Assembly (NCBI GenBank): GCA_964251965.1
Contig: CAXULQ010000003.1
Span: forward strand, 62,001 to 126,000
Direction: 5' to 3'
DNA from: Mucilaginibacter_A sp964251965
GTDB taxonomy: Bacteria; Bacteroidota; Bacteroidia; Sphingobacteriales; Sphingobacteriaceae
DNA length: 64,000 bases
The translations under genes and the position numbers were made by a program. Position 1 is the stretch's first letter. Every line of letters starts with the position of its first letter. The notes under the pieces are model-generated. The model was not told the origin of the DNA. It did no database searches and saw only the letters and a program-made list of their open reading frames with translations. This document shows positions 1 to 8,095 of the stretch, piece by piece.

Positions 1-111
1 GCAGAAACAGTTTTTATAATTGTTTCTGCTGTGGAAATTGCCGAAGTAACAGTAGAATACTTTCCCCAAATTGTTGAAGAGTATGGACTGCAAATTTCAG
101 CAATCAGTTAA
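1..111 (+). CDS. C-terminal end of an unidentified protein (cut by window edge)
   Basis: Frame 1 is open from the first base to a TAA at 109-111 and encodes the last 36 residues of a protein. The piece is hydrophobic then acidic and ends QISAIS. It is too short to assign a family. The first 29 bases form a hyphenated inverted repeat (GCAGAAACA at 1-9, TGTTTCTGC at 21-29), which lies inside the coding frame. The call rests only on the open frame, so it could be chance. Confidence 0.4.
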   Translation, partial: AETVFIIVSAVEIAEVTVEYFPQIVEEYGLQISAIS

Positions 112-274
112 ATAAATTTTTTAACGGGCCGTATTAGCAGAAACGTTATGAAATAATATGCCGTAAAAGAAGTATCTGGCCATAAACGGAAAGTAAATCC
201 TTTGTAAAGGTCAAATAAATTTAGGTTAAGCAAAGATGGTATTGATTGTGTATCAACCTAAGTAAAAAGAGAAG

Positions 275-502
275 ATGGAAGTATTTTTCACCAGTCCTAC
301 ACTCGGACAAATTTATGGTACGGTAACAACCGAAAACCACAAAACCTACCTGTTTAAAGGGCATACAGTTTTAATTAGTTTGGAAATTTGCAGAAATAAA
401 GCCGGCTGGGCATGTGAAAAAGACCAATGGCTGCACGATTACCAGATCGAAGAAATTGGAATGCAAATCGACAAAATGGAAAAATGGCTTTCTGCACAAT
501 AA
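275..502 (+). CDS. Hypothetical 75-aa protein
   Basis: The ATG at 275 follows an A/G-rich leader and gives a 75-residue protein with no signal peptide or membrane segment. The sequence is charged, with two Trp-containing stretches (AGWACEKDQW and KMEKWL). No family is recognised. A strong hairpin 60 bases downstream (565-606) fits its transcript end. Function is unknown. It is preferred over the antisense frame covering 371-565, which has no leader or terminator of its own. Confidence 0.5.
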   Translation: MEVFFTSPTLGQIYGTVTTENHKTYLFKGHTVLISLEICRNKAGWACEKDQWLHDYQIEEIGMQIDKMEKWLSAQ

Positions 503-564
503 AATTTTAGGTTGAAGCAATAAAAGCAACTTTGCAATATAAACCAAAATTAAATTTAGTTTCA

Positions 565-606
565 AAACATAAAGCCCTACTTTTTTACTGGTAGGGCTTT
601 ATGTTT
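565..606. terminator. Bidirectional hairpin terminator
   Basis: A 16-bp perfect stem (AAACATAAAGCCCTAC at 565-580, its complement at 591-606) surrounds a 10-base loop. Arms rich in A on one side and T on the other make it usable from both strands. It sits between the plus-strand gene ending at 502 and the minus-strand gene ending at 621, as expected for a shared terminator. Confidence 0.75.
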
Positions 607-620
607 GGGTTAAAAATAAC

Positions 621-785
621 TTACATAACAGGTTTCGTTTTTTTAACTACTTTGTGATGCTTGGTTACTTTGTGTGTAGTTGTTTTGGTGGCTTTATTGC
701 TATGTTTAACAGTATCTTGAGAAAATACAACACTGTTAAAAAGCATTGCTGATAAAGCAAAAAGACACAAAATGTTTTTTTTCAT
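621..785 (-). CDS. Small exported basic protein, 54 aa
   Basis: A short minus-strand frame starts at ATG 783-785 and ends at TAA 621-623. Residues 1-23 form a clear signal peptide (MKKNILCLFALSAMLFNSV, then VFSQ). The mature part, about 31 residues, is almost entirely Lys, Thr, His and Val (HKVTKHHKVVKKTK), so it is a small basic secreted or periplasmic peptide. The shared terminator at 565-606 lies just downstream. Family unknown. Similar short Lys/His/Thr-rich exported peptides are often missed by gene callers. Signal peptide plus low-complexity tail support it being real; function is not known. Confidence 0.55.
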   Translation of the reverse strand: MKKNILCLFALSAMLFNSVVFSQDTVKHSNKATKTTTHKVTKHHKVVKKTKPVM

Positions 786-859
786 TTTTTTAAATTTAGT
801 GAAAGGTTAAATTAATAGGATGCTTTAAGTTTCAAAAATAATTAGATTTTTCTGATTTT

Positions 860-1060
860 TTAGTTGGCAAAAAATTTCCACCAAATAGTTTTTGTCAAGC
901 TGGTTTTTAAAAAATAGGCAACAATCAAAGTAATTCCTAAGCCTCTTAAAAATCTATTTAGAGGATCGGAAATATTGGCAAAATGTCCAATAAAAAAAGA
1001 CGAGATCAGCAATAATAATCCAATTAGCAACAATAGTTTTAACAAATTTTGTTTTCTCAT
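860..1060 (-). CDS. Small two-helix membrane protein, 66 aa
   Basis: The protein has a basic start (MRKQNLLK), a very hydrophobic helix at about residues 8-28, a short polar loop (NISDPLNR), and a second hydrophobic segment at about 40-52 followed by KTSLTKTIWWKFFAN. This fits a small inner-membrane protein with both ends basic. No family recognised. It is monocistronic, with 200-300 bases of AT-rich non-coding DNA on its upstream side. Confidence 0.5.
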   Translation of the reverse strand: MRKQNLLKLLLLIGLLLLISSFFIGHFANISDPLNRFLRGLGITLIVAYFLKTSLTKTIWWKFFAN

Positions 1061-1326
1061 TATTAGTAGGTTTTTGTTTTGGTCTCTTCTAAGTTAGGAT
1101 TAGAAAAGTTAAAATTAATGATAATAAACAAAATTTATGATAAGTTTAGCGATATTTATTTACATTATTTCAATAATAAATTAATTCTCTTTTAAATTTA
1201 ATTAATCCGAAGTTGGTAAAATTTGCTGAAGGCTTATTAATGCCGGTGATACAAATACTTCTTTTATCACATATTTTTTGGACTTGAATTATTCGTTTTT
1301 CATTTTTACAATTATAGAAAATATAA

Positions 1327-1602
1327 CTAATTGCCACAATTTAAAATTAGGACGATTGAATTAATAAAAGCAATTGTATCTTGTATGTTTATTTTCTTTT
1401 TATCCGGATCGTACTCTTCCATTTCATTTTTTATCACCTCTAATTTGTGCAAATAATTTTTACAGTCATCATCATTACGAAAAAGCAATAACAAATCCTG
1501 CTTTTGGGTATACAAAGGAATGGGGATGCCATACTTTATAAAACGATCGATACGGATATGTTCAAGGCGGGCACCTATTAAATTTTGTTTTATAATTTCC
1601 AT
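1327..1602 (-). CDS. Hypothetical 91-aa protein
   Basis: This minus-strand frame begins MEIIKQNLIGARLEHI and is rich in Lys, Asp and Ile. It contains an acidic helix-like stretch (NEMEEYDPDKKK) and a hydrophobic C-terminus. There is no signal peptide. No family is recognised, and it lies alone between AT-rich non-coding stretches. It is kept because of its length and normal codon use, with modest confidence. Confidence 0.4.
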   Translation of the reverse strand: MEIIKQNLIGARLEHIRIDRFIKYGIPIPLYTQKQDLLLLFRNDDDCKNYLHKLEVIKNEMEEYDPDKKKINIQDTIAFINSIVLILNCGN

Positions 1603-2066
1603 TTCAATACATTTTAAGTTAAGTGGTAAAATTGTTTTGAATTTATATTATCATTTAAAATTACAAAAAAATTGTATCTTTTATTAATTATAAATCTCTG
1701 TTGTTAGCATCAGCATGAAATGGAGTAAACTTATTTGAGTAGCTATATTCAGTAAAAGCCAGCACTTAAAAATCAACCTAAAAGTTGCTTAAATTCTCGA
1801 ATACACACTTAGGATGATGCAAATAATGGAGGTAAAAATTATTTTTATAATATAAAAATTATGATTAGAAAATAAGGTTTATGATTAGAAATTAAATTCT
1901 AAAAAAACGTTGGTTTAAAACTTTTATTATATATACTAACAAAAGCTTCAATGAAGCGTCATTTATAGTTTGTCCTTTTAAAAGTTCTTTATTGTATTTT
2001 CACAACAATTAGGGCTGTAGTTGGGTTACAATTCAACATACATAATATTAAAATTTAACACAAGAT
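1603..2066. other. AT-rich intergenic stretch upstream of riboflavin synthase
   Basis: No convincing gene was found in these 464 bases. A 12-base direct repeat TATGATTAGAAA occurs at 1860-1871 and 1880-1891. I looked for an FMN riboswitch upstream of the riboflavin synthase gene and did not see its conserved G-rich boxes. The promoter of that gene must lie here but no clear TAnnTTTG box is visible. Confidence 0.5.
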
Positions 2067-2651
2067 ATGTTTACCGGAATTATAGAAACTTTAGGCACCG
2101 TAACCGATCTTTTCCCCGATCAGGGCAACCTGCATTTAACCATCAGGTCTAATTTAGCACACGAATTAAAAATTGACCAGTCCATTGCGCATAACGGCAT
2201 TTGTTTAACTGTTGTGGCCATTGCCGATGGTTTGCACACTGTTACGGCTATTGATGAAACGCTGAACAAAACCAATTTAAGCCATTTGCAAAAAGGAGAT
2301 CTGGTTAATTTAGAACGTTGTATGCGGATGAACGACCGTTTGGACGGACACATTGTGCAAGGCCACGTAGATCAAACTGCGGTTTGTATTGAATATCGGG
2401 AATTGGAAGGAAGCTGGGAATACACATTCGAATATAACCCGACACAGGGAAATGTAACGGTAGAAAAAGGTTCTATTTGTATTAACGGCATAAGTTTAAC
2501 GGTTGTAAATTCGCAAGCTAACCGTTTTTCGGTGGCGATAATTCCTTACACTTATGAGCACACCAATTTACAACAAGTAAAAGAAGGTTCGATTGTTAAC
2601 TTGGAATTTGATGTGATCGGGAAATATGTGGCACGGTTGACGCAACGTTAA
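2067..2651 (+). CDS. ribE: Riboflavin synthase, alpha subunit
   Basis: This enzyme dismutates two molecules of 6,7-dimethyl-8-ribityllumazine into riboflavin plus the pyrimidinedione precursor, the last step of vitamin B2 synthesis in the cytoplasm. The 194-aa protein starts with the hallmark MFTGIIETLG and has the two internally homologous lumazine-binding barrels (residues 1-about 95 and 96-190). Each barrel carries an INGICLTV-like signature (HNGICLTVV near residue 43, INGISLTVV near residue 140). Length is normal for the family. It stands alone and converges on the next gene, with an 18-base gap. Confidence 0.96.
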   Translation: MFTGIIETLGTVTDLFPDQGNLHLTIRSNLAHELKIDQSIAHNGICLTVVAIADGLHTVTAIDETLNKTNLSHLQKGDLVNLERCMRMNDRLDGHIVQGHVDQTAVCIEYRELEGSWEYTFEYNPTQGNVTVEKGSICINGISLTVVNSQANRFSVAIIPYTYEHTNLQQVKEGSIVNLEFDVIGKYVARLTQR

Positions 2652-2668
2652 ATAGACTTTTGCTGATT

Positions 2669-3253
2669 TTAAAGTTCAGCAATCAACCCAACTTGTTTTC
2701 CGTTAAAACCAACTTGTACATTTTTTAAAAACCGGTCGGCATTTTTTCCATGATGCTTTTGTATTGCAAACATCGAACTATCAAACAAAAATAAAAACGC
2801 ACCTTGTAAAATGATGGAGTTGCCATAACCATGCAACCGATCTGAACTTTTGCTGATGCCGCGCCTGTTTAAATACCAGCCGCCAGCCACATACGCGACA
2901 TCTAAACCGGCATTAATCAGTAAAATTCGTTCTGTCTTCCGTTGTTCTTGAATGCTTTGCTCAACCGAATATTGCTTGTTGGATGCTTCTTTTGCACCAT
3001 AAAAACCTGCGGTTGCAATTCCAAGATTAACGATGTTCCAAAAAATATTCATCTGGTGAAAGTATTTGGTTGCGCCTTTTGTTTTATAGAAACCAACACT
3101 TCCGATTGCAATATTGGCGATCGCCCAACCGCCTAAAACTTTCATTCCGATTTGGTTAATTTGGTTTCGTTTTTGATTGAAGTTGGAAAGACTGTCTTGC
3201 GCTTTTGCTTCGGCAAAAATGATCAACAGTAAAAGAAAAAGTAGTTTTTTCAT
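2669..3253 (-). CDS. Signal-peptide-bearing membrane protein, function unknown
   Basis: Start set at the ATG at 3251-3253 because it gives a clean signal peptide (MKKLLFLLLLIIFAEAKAQ, cleavage after AKA or AQ). A farther in-frame start at 3277 would add eight residues before it. The mature protein, about 175 aa, has hydrophobic stretches near residues 35-55, 68-85, 110-130 and 145-160, so it is probably a membrane protein rather than soluble. I do not recognise the family with certainty. The N-terminal region (KAQDSLSNFNQKR) resembles that of the next gene (KAQDSLSYFNKKH), hinting at a shared origin of the leader region. Confidence 0.7.
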   Translation of the reverse strand: MKKLLFLLLLIIFAEAKAQDSLSNFNQKRNQINQIGMKVLGGWAIANIAIGSVGFYKTKGATKYFHQMNIFWNIVNLGIATAGFYGAKEASNKQYSVEQSIQEQRKTERILLINAGLDVAYVAGGWYLNRRGISKSSDRLHGYGNSIILQGAFLFLFDSSMFAIQKHHGKNADRFLKNVQVGFNGKQVGLIAEL

Positions 3254-3351
3254 TGATAAAAGAAGTATTAAATTCAAAAAAGCAAAGGTTTCAATAAAGC
3301 TTTTTTCAAGTAAAATTAATTGGATACAATTTCTTTAGCGAAATTATACTT

Positions 3352-3804
3352 TTAACCTTTTAAATCAAGGAAACCAAGATCTCCAGATTTAATCATCACA
3401 GCAGGTTTTCCTTCAAATAAAAATATTTTTCCTGCTGCTGCGTATCCAGCAAAGCCAGGATCTTTTGGCTTGTTCATGTTTTGTCTGATCTTTTTTATAA
3501 GATTTATAAAAGCTGTATCTTTTTTGGTGCTTATTCTGATTAAAATAATAAAATCTTTATCTAATTTATTATCGTTATTTAAATGAAACACCACTAAAGC
3601 AGAATCTGGATAAGTTTTAGGTTTTCTGGTTTCAATTTTAAAAATGTAGCCAGCTACTTGGCGAGTTTCACCAATATGTTTACTTGCATCGTTTGCATTG
3701 ATACGCGGAGGCGCAATATGCTTTTTGTTGAAGTAAGAAAGGCTGTCTTGCGCTTTTACTTTGGTAGAAATTATAATTAGAAATATTAGGAGGATTTTTT
3801 TCAT
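3352..3804 (-). CDS. Exported small protein of unknown function
   Basis: A 150-aa protein with a signal peptide (MKKILLIFLIIISTKVKAQ). The mature part contains IGETRQVAGYIFKIE and VVFHLNNDNKLDKDFIIL, which look like strands of an OB-type beta-barrel. It ends GDLGFLDLKG. No family is certain. The first residues after cleavage resemble those of the gene at 2669-3253. A copy of the dispersed TAAAAGAAGCAT motif lies just upstream at 3818-3830. Confidence 0.65.
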   Translation of the reverse strand: MKKILLIFLIIISTKVKAQDSLSYFNKKHIAPPRINANDASKHIGETRQVAGYIFKIETRKPKTYPDSALVVFHLNNDNKLDKDFIILIRISTKKDTAFINLIKKIRQNMNKPKDPGFAGYAAAGKIFLFEGKPAVMIKSGDLGFLDLKG

Positions 3805-3993
3805 GGATTTATAGTGATAAAAGAAGCATTAGCAAAAGCTAAGATAAGTTAATTAAAGAATCAAACAGAAACATACCTCTAAAAGCGAACTTTAAGAAAT
3901 AGTTGACATCATTAAACAAATATTTAATTTTTGCGTATTTTTGGTAATACCAATTTTGTAATACCAATATATCAGCATTTAATTTGATTTGTT

Positions 3994-4194
3994 ATGACAA
4001 CCCTAAGCATTAAGATACCAGAAGGCAAAGAATCAGACTTGTCATTATATGTAAAAAAAATTGGCGGCGAGGTTATTGAAGATACCAAGAAAACAAAGTT
4101 GGTTGTAGAAGCAGAGTCTGAAGAAGATGAAGTTACACATGAATCTTTTTTTGGAGAAAATATCAAAAGGGTAATCCGCGCTTTTAAGTCATAA
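3994..4194 (+). CDS. Hypothetical 66-aa acidic protein, possibly antitoxin-like
   Basis: Starts at ATG 3994. The sequence begins MTTLSIKIPEGKESDLSLYVKKIGGEV and becomes strongly acidic (EAESEEDEVTHE) before a basic end (IKRVIRAFKS). The first half resembles small beta-rich proteins that accompany toxins, but no clear antitoxin fold is visible and the next gene is not a toxin I know. The stop abuts the ATG of the next short gene, so the two are co-transcribed. Two copies of TAATACCAA (3945-3953, 3959-3967) lie upstream, next to a TATTTTTG -7-like box at 3936-3943. Confidence 0.6.
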   Translation: MTTLSIKIPEGKESDLSLYVKKIGGEVIEDTKKTKLVVEAESEEDEVTHESFFGENIKRVIRAFKS

Positions 4195-4356
4195 ATGACA
4201 ACACCATCCAAGCTTAAAATTAAAGTTCAAATCGACGTGACAGCAGTTTTGCTGTTGTTTTCAATTTATATTATTGCAACAGAACCAGCCGAAAGCGATA
4301 AGTTAAAATGGGCTTTCGGTATTGTCGGAATTATTATCGGTTATTGGTTGAAATAG
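4195..4356 (+). CDS. Small two-helix membrane protein, 53 aa
   Basis: The ATG at 4195 directly follows the stop of the previous gene with no spacer. It encodes a short basic N-terminus (MTTPSKLKIKVQ), a hydrophobic helix (VTAVLLLFSIYIIA), a polar linker (TEPAESDK) and a second helix (WAFGIVGIIIGYWLK) ending at TAG 4354-4356. The layout is that of a small inner-membrane protein. Family unknown. The tight coupling to a 66-aa acidic partner suggests a two-protein unit; a type I or II toxin-antitoxin role is possible but unproven. Confidence 0.55.
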   Translation: MTTPSKLKIKVQIDVTAVLLLFSIYIIATEPAESDKLKWAFGIVGIIIGYWLK

Positions 4357-4393
4357 AAATCTTCCCCAAATTTGCATAAACTGCAAATTCCTT

Positions 4394-5431
4394 TTACCAG
4401 CTTTTCAATTCCGAAAATTGGTGAATTTTTCTCACAAAAAAATCCCAAACCACGCTTCCTTTGTAAAAACCTGCGGTGGATTGCAAATTGTAATCCGCAT
4501 GGCTTTCGCTCCTTACTTTTTGCCGGCCGGAATTTTTAAAGATGTGCCGGATAAAGTTTCGGTGTGCTTTGCTGATGGCTGCAGCATCTTTTCGCTTTCC
4601 TTCGGAGATGAAACGCAGCATGGTTACAAAATCCAGCACAAAACGCATCGGGATTACAAACATACTTTTGCGCAGCCACAAGTTTTTTTGAAGCAATAAA
4701 AGGTTGTTGCGGAAGTTGAGATAGGTTTTAAAAGGGTTTTCAACATCCAAAGTCCCTCCGCCTAAATGATAAACCGTGGATTCTGCACAATACATCACCT
4801 TCAAACCCATGTTTTTTAATCGCCAGCAAAGGTCGATCTCTTCCATGTGGGCGAAAAAACGCTCGTCAAAACCGCCCGAAAGTTCCCAGTATTTTTGCCT
4901 GATAAACAAAGCAGCGCCCGAAGCCCAAAGCACTTCGCCGGTTTGGTTGTATTGGCCGTGGTCTTCTTCAATCTCAAAAAAAATCCTCCCGCGGCAAAAC
5001 GGATAGCCAAACGTATCGATAAAACCACCGGCCGCACCGGCATGTTCAAACTTGTTTTTTTCCTGCCAGGATAAAATTTTGGGTGCAGCCGCAGCAATCA
5101 GTTCATCGCTTTCCATCAGGTTGATAACCGGTTCAATCCAACCCGGAACAACTTCTACATCAGAATTTAACAGGATGAAATAATCAGCTTCAACCTGGTT
5201 TAAAACCCGGTTATAACCGCCGGTAAAACCGTAGTTCTGATCGTTCAATACTGTTTTTACCTGTGGAAAATGGGTTCGGACAAACTCGACAGAACCATCT
5301 GCAGAACCGTTATCGCCAACAATAATTTCCAGGTTTGGATAAGTGGAAGCTAAAACCGAAGGCAGATAAGTTTGCAAATATTTTAAACCGTTCCAGTTCA
5401 GGATCACAACGGCAACTTTGGGCAATCTCAT
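4394..5431 (-). CDS. Family 2 glycosyltransferase
   Basis: A 345-aa GT-A fold transferase that moves a sugar from a nucleotide donor onto a surface glycan or glycolipid. The N-terminus VAVVILNWNGLKYLQ is the nucleotide-binding strand. GDNGSADGS near residue 40 and LLNSDVEV near residue 95 supply the donor and metal-binding acidic residues. The EIDLCWRLKNMG stretch near 205 is the usual family helix. No membrane anchor precedes the domain. Its ATG overlaps the stop of the acyltransferase gene by 4 bases (ATGA type), so the two are translationally coupled and likely act on the same envelope lipid or polysaccharide. Exact sugar unknown. Confidence 0.9.
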   Translation of the reverse strand: MRLPKVAVVILNWNGLKYLQTYLPSVLASTYPNLEIIVGDNGSADGSVEFVRTHFPQVKTVLNDQNYGFTGGYNRVLNQVEADYFILLNSDVEVVPGWIEPVINLMESDELIAAAAPKILSWQEKNKFEHAGAAGGFIDTFGYPFCRGRIFFEIEEDHGQYNQTGEVLWASGAALFIRQKYWELSGGFDERFFAHMEEIDLCWRLKNMGLKVMYCAESTVYHLGGGTLDVENPFKTYLNFRNNLLLLQKNLWLRKSMFVIPMRFVLDFVTMLRFISEGKRKDAAAISKAHRNFIRHIFKNSGRQKVRSESHADYNLQSTAGFYKGSVVWDFFVRKIHQFSELKSW

Positions 5432-6312
5432 CTATAAATATCTTCCGGTTTAAATTTCCATCTTTTATGCGACCACAACCAGTAAGCAGGTGCTTCGCGG
5501 ATCACTTTTTCCAGATATTGAACGTGTGCATCTGTAATTTCGTGTTCGCAGCTTAGTTTCGGCTCGATTATCAAAGGCACAAAGGTACAGCAATAATAAC
5601 CTCTTTTTACAACGCGGATATCACAAAAAATAACCGGGTCGCCCGTCATCTTCGCCATCTTTTCAATCCCCAAAAAAACGGCGGTCGGCTGGTTTAAAAA
5701 TTGTGTAAAGTATTGTGTTTCTTCGCGTACCGGCGTTTGGTCGCTTACAAAAACAGTAAGTTTAGGTTCGTTTTTTAAAGTAACCAACGTGCGTAAAGTA
5801 GCTTTCATGGAAACCGGTATCGAGCCAAAACGCGAGCGGAGTTTTTTCAAAAACCTATCAAAAACCTCGTTCTCCAGCGGTTTGTAAATAAACAATTTCT
5901 TTTTTTGGGTAGAGAAACCCAGGATTTGTGCCGACATTTCCCAGTTGCCGTAATGGCCCAACGCGCCCAGTACACTTTTTTGCCGGCTAAAAAAAGTATC
6001 TAGCAGTTCGGGGTTGTTTAGGGTAAAGTGCTTTTTCAATTCCCGCTCAGAAATGCTGATGAGCTTAACGGATTCCAGCATTAAATCTGCCAGGTAACTG
6101 AAAAACTGGCGTTCAATTTTTGCCCGTTCGGTTTGAGTTTTTTCCGGGAAAGCATTTTGCAGGTTTTGCTGTACAACTTTACGCCGGTATTTAACCACAT
6201 AAAAAAGGATGATAAAAACAGCATCGGATATCAAATACAAAACCCAAAACGGCAGCAGCGAGAGCAGGTACAAAAAGAAAATGGCTACTTTCGTAAGTGC
6301 CTTAATAATCAT
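5428..6312 (-). CDS. Lysophospholipid/lipid A acyltransferase (LpxL/HtrB family)
   Basis: This 294-aa inner-membrane protein is of the type that transfers a fatty acyl chain onto a lipid A precursor or related lipid. One N-terminal membrane helix spans about residues 8-40. The catalytic HX4(D/E) motif is visible as His120-Tyr-Gly-Asn-Trp-Glu125. A later VSDQTPV segment near residue 190 matches the second conserved block. Length fits the family. It is the first gene of a two-gene operon with the downstream glycosyltransferase and diverges from the WbqC-like gene 37 bases away. Confidence 0.9.
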   Translation of the reverse strand: MIIKALTKVAIFFLYLLSLLPFWVLYLISDAVFIILFYVVKYRRKVVQQNLQNAFPEKTQTERAKIERQFFSYLADLMLESVKLISISERELKKHFTLNNPELLDTFFSRQKSVLGALGHYGNWEMSAQILGFSTQKKKLFIYKPLENEVFDRFLKKLRSRFGSIPVSMKATLRTLVTLKNEPKLTVFVSDQTPVREETQYFTQFLNQPTAVFLGIEKMAKMTGDPVIFCDIRVVKRGYYCCTFVPLIIEPKLSCEHEITDAHVQYLEKVIREAPAYWLWSHKRWKFKPEDIYR

Positions 6313-6334
6313 TGTTTTGGCCGGGATTTAAATA

Positions 6335-6367
6335 CAAACTTAACCTTTATGGCTGATAATGCTGCAA
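6335..6367 (-). promoter_or_regulatory. Putative promoter of the acyltransferase-glycosyltransferase operon
   Basis: Read on the minus strand, TAAGTTTG (6335-6342) fits the Bacteroidota -7 consensus TAnnTTTG. A TTG (6365-6367) lies 22 bases upstream, a slightly long but acceptable -33 spacing. The resulting leader would be about 20 bases. It overlaps the start of the divergent WbqC-like gene. Confidence 0.35.
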
Positions 6368-6960
6368 TCTTCCCCTTGTTTTACCTGCCGCCGGTTGCTT
6401 TTTTTGCAGAGTTGCTTCAGCATAAAAGCAATTTTTTGATCGAACAAAAAGAGCATTTCCCCAAACAAACCTACCGGAACCGGGCACAAATTTACTCGCC
6501 GGACGGTGCGCTGACTTTGGTTGTGCCTGTAGAAAAAGGCTCTAAAAACCATCGGGTAGTGCGCGACGTAAAAATAAGTTACGATTTTAACTGGCAGCGT
6601 TTGCACTGGTTAAGCCTGGAATGCTGTTACCGCAGTTCGGCTTATTTTGAATATTACGAAGCAGATTTTGCGCCTTTTTATCACGAAAAAAAGTATATGT
6701 TTTTGTTTGATTACAACGAAGCTTTGCTGCATTTACTATTGAAATTATTGAAGTTAAAATTAGAACTGAAGTACACCGAGGAATATGAAGACGATTTTAA
6801 AAGTGCAGATTTCCGCAAAAGCATCAACCCAAAAGTAACTTATGATTTTGAACAGAAACAGTATTTCCAGGTATTTGATGACCGGCAGGGCTTCCTCAAA
6901 AACCTCAGCATTGCGGATCTGTTGTTTAACCAGGGGCCAAACACGTTAAAATACCTGTAA
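6349..6960 (+). CDS. WbqC family protein
   Basis: Start set at ATG 6349 because the farther upstream in-frame extension lies entirely on top of the divergent acyltransferase gene. The protein is 203 aa. It opens with AAIFPLFYLPPVAFFAELL and contains QTYRNRAQIYSPDGALTL and EKGSKNHR, typical of WbqC-like proteins found in O-antigen and sugar-modification loci. The biochemical role of the family is not settled; aminoacyl or glycine transfer to sugars has been suggested. The neighbouring envelope-glycan genes fit. The stop overlaps the corA start by one base. Confidence 0.85.
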   Translation: MADNAAIFPLFYLPPVAFFAELLQHKSNFLIEQKEHFPKQTYRNRAQIYSPDGALTLVVPVEKGSKNHRVVRDVKISYDFNWQRLHWLSLECCYRSSAYFEYYEADFAPFYHEKKYMFLFDYNEALLHLLLKLLKLKLELKYTEEYEDDFKSADFRKSINPKVTYDFEQKQYFQVFDDRQGFLKNLSIADLLFNQGPNTLKYL

Positions 6961-8087
6961 TGGAAAAAGAAGTAAAACGTTTAAAGGTAAAAACCACCCA
7001 GCATGATGCTGTAGTTGGCGAAATGCCGGGTTCGGTAAACGTATCCAAAGATGCGCCAAAACCCAGGATAGAGATTTACTCTTACAATAAAGATGAGGTA
7101 ATAGAAGCACAAGGGGCAGATATATCCGTCGTGTTTGATCAGATCAAAATCTGCGATAACCATACACATTGGATTTTGATTAAAGGTTTGGGCGATGAAG
7201 CTTTGATCGAAAAAATTGGCAGTAAAATGGAAATCAGCCGCTTGGTTTTGGAAGATATTGTGCACACCCGCCAGCGGCCTAAGTTTGAAGAATACGAAAA
7301 CTATATTTTTTTAACCAGCCGTGTGCTGCATTACCACCAGGATGAGGCACTTGAAAATTACCAGTTATCGGCCCTGGTAAGAAAAAATTACATCGTGAGT
7401 TTCCAGGAAACACACGACGAATACTTTGAAGGCATCAAAAAGCGTTTACATGCCGGAAAAGGGATTATACGCACGGCCGGGCCTGGCTACCTGGCTTATG
7501 CCATTACGGATACCGTGATCGACCGTTATTTTGATCTGCTAAACAAAGCAGGCGACGCATTGGATTCGCTGGAAGACCGCGTGTACCAATCGCCCGATAA
7601 AAGTATCATGTTTGAAGCGCAGCAAACCAAACGCGGCATGATTTTGCTGCGTAGGGCAGCCTGGCCGGAACGCGATAAAATTACCGACATGATCCGGACG
7701 GAAAGCCCGTTGATTACCCAAACAGATAAATTGTATCTGCGCGATGCTTACGATCATTGTATCCAGGTGATTGATTTGATCGAGAGTTATAAGGAAATCA
7801 CTTCCAGTATTGTGGATGTTTACCTTTCGCTCATCAGCAACCGGATGAACGAAATTATGAAAGTATTGACGATTATTTCGTCCATATTTATTCCGCTTAC
7901 GTTTATCGCAGGGATTTACGGAATGAACTTTGCAAGGCAGGATCCGGTAACTAATAAAATAATGCCTGCCAACATGCCGGAATTGTATGCACCGCACGGT
8001 TATCTTTACACGGTGCTGGTAATGTTGCTGATTGCCATTGTACAATTTATATTTTTTTGGCGAAAAGGCTGGTTTAACAGAATGTAA
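6960..8087 (+). CDS. corA: Magnesium/cobalt transporter CorA
   Basis: A 375-aa pentameric divalent-cation channel of the inner membrane. Residues 1-about 290 form the cytoplasmic funnel domain. The signature Gly-Met-Asn lies at 321-323 (FIAGIYGMNF), at the end of the first membrane helix. The second helix (YTVLVMLLIAIVQFIFFW) ends in the basic tail RKGWFNRM. The first 35 residues are a low-similarity extension. The ATG overlaps the preceding TAA by one base, so translation is coupled to the WbqC-like gene although the functions look unrelated. Confidence 0.95.
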   Translation: MEKEVKRLKVKTTQHDAVVGEMPGSVNVSKDAPKPRIEIYSYNKDEVIEAQGADISVVFDQIKICDNHTHWILIKGLGDEALIEKIGSKMEISRLVLEDIVHTRQRPKFEEYENYIFLTSRVLHYHQDEALENYQLSALVRKNYIVSFQETHDEYFEGIKKRLHAGKGIIRTAGPGYLAYAITDTVIDRYFDLLNKAGDALDSLEDRVYQSPDKSIMFEAQQTKRGMILLRRAAWPERDKITDMIRTESPLITQTDKLYLRDAYDHCIQVIDLIESYKEITSSIVDVYLSLISNRMNEIMKVLTIISSIFIPLTFIAGIYGMNFARQDPVTNKIMPANMPELYAPHGYLYTVLVMLLIAIVQFIFFWRKGWFNRM

Positions 8088-8095
8088 CAGAATTG

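Noticed and set aside
1840..2066. Possible FMN riboswitch upstream of riboflavin synthase
   Set aside because: The conserved G-rich boxes of the RFN element are not present.
4418..5097. Several long plus-strand frames over the glycosyltransferase gene
   Set aside because: They are antisense shadows; the minus-strand frame has clear GT2 motifs.
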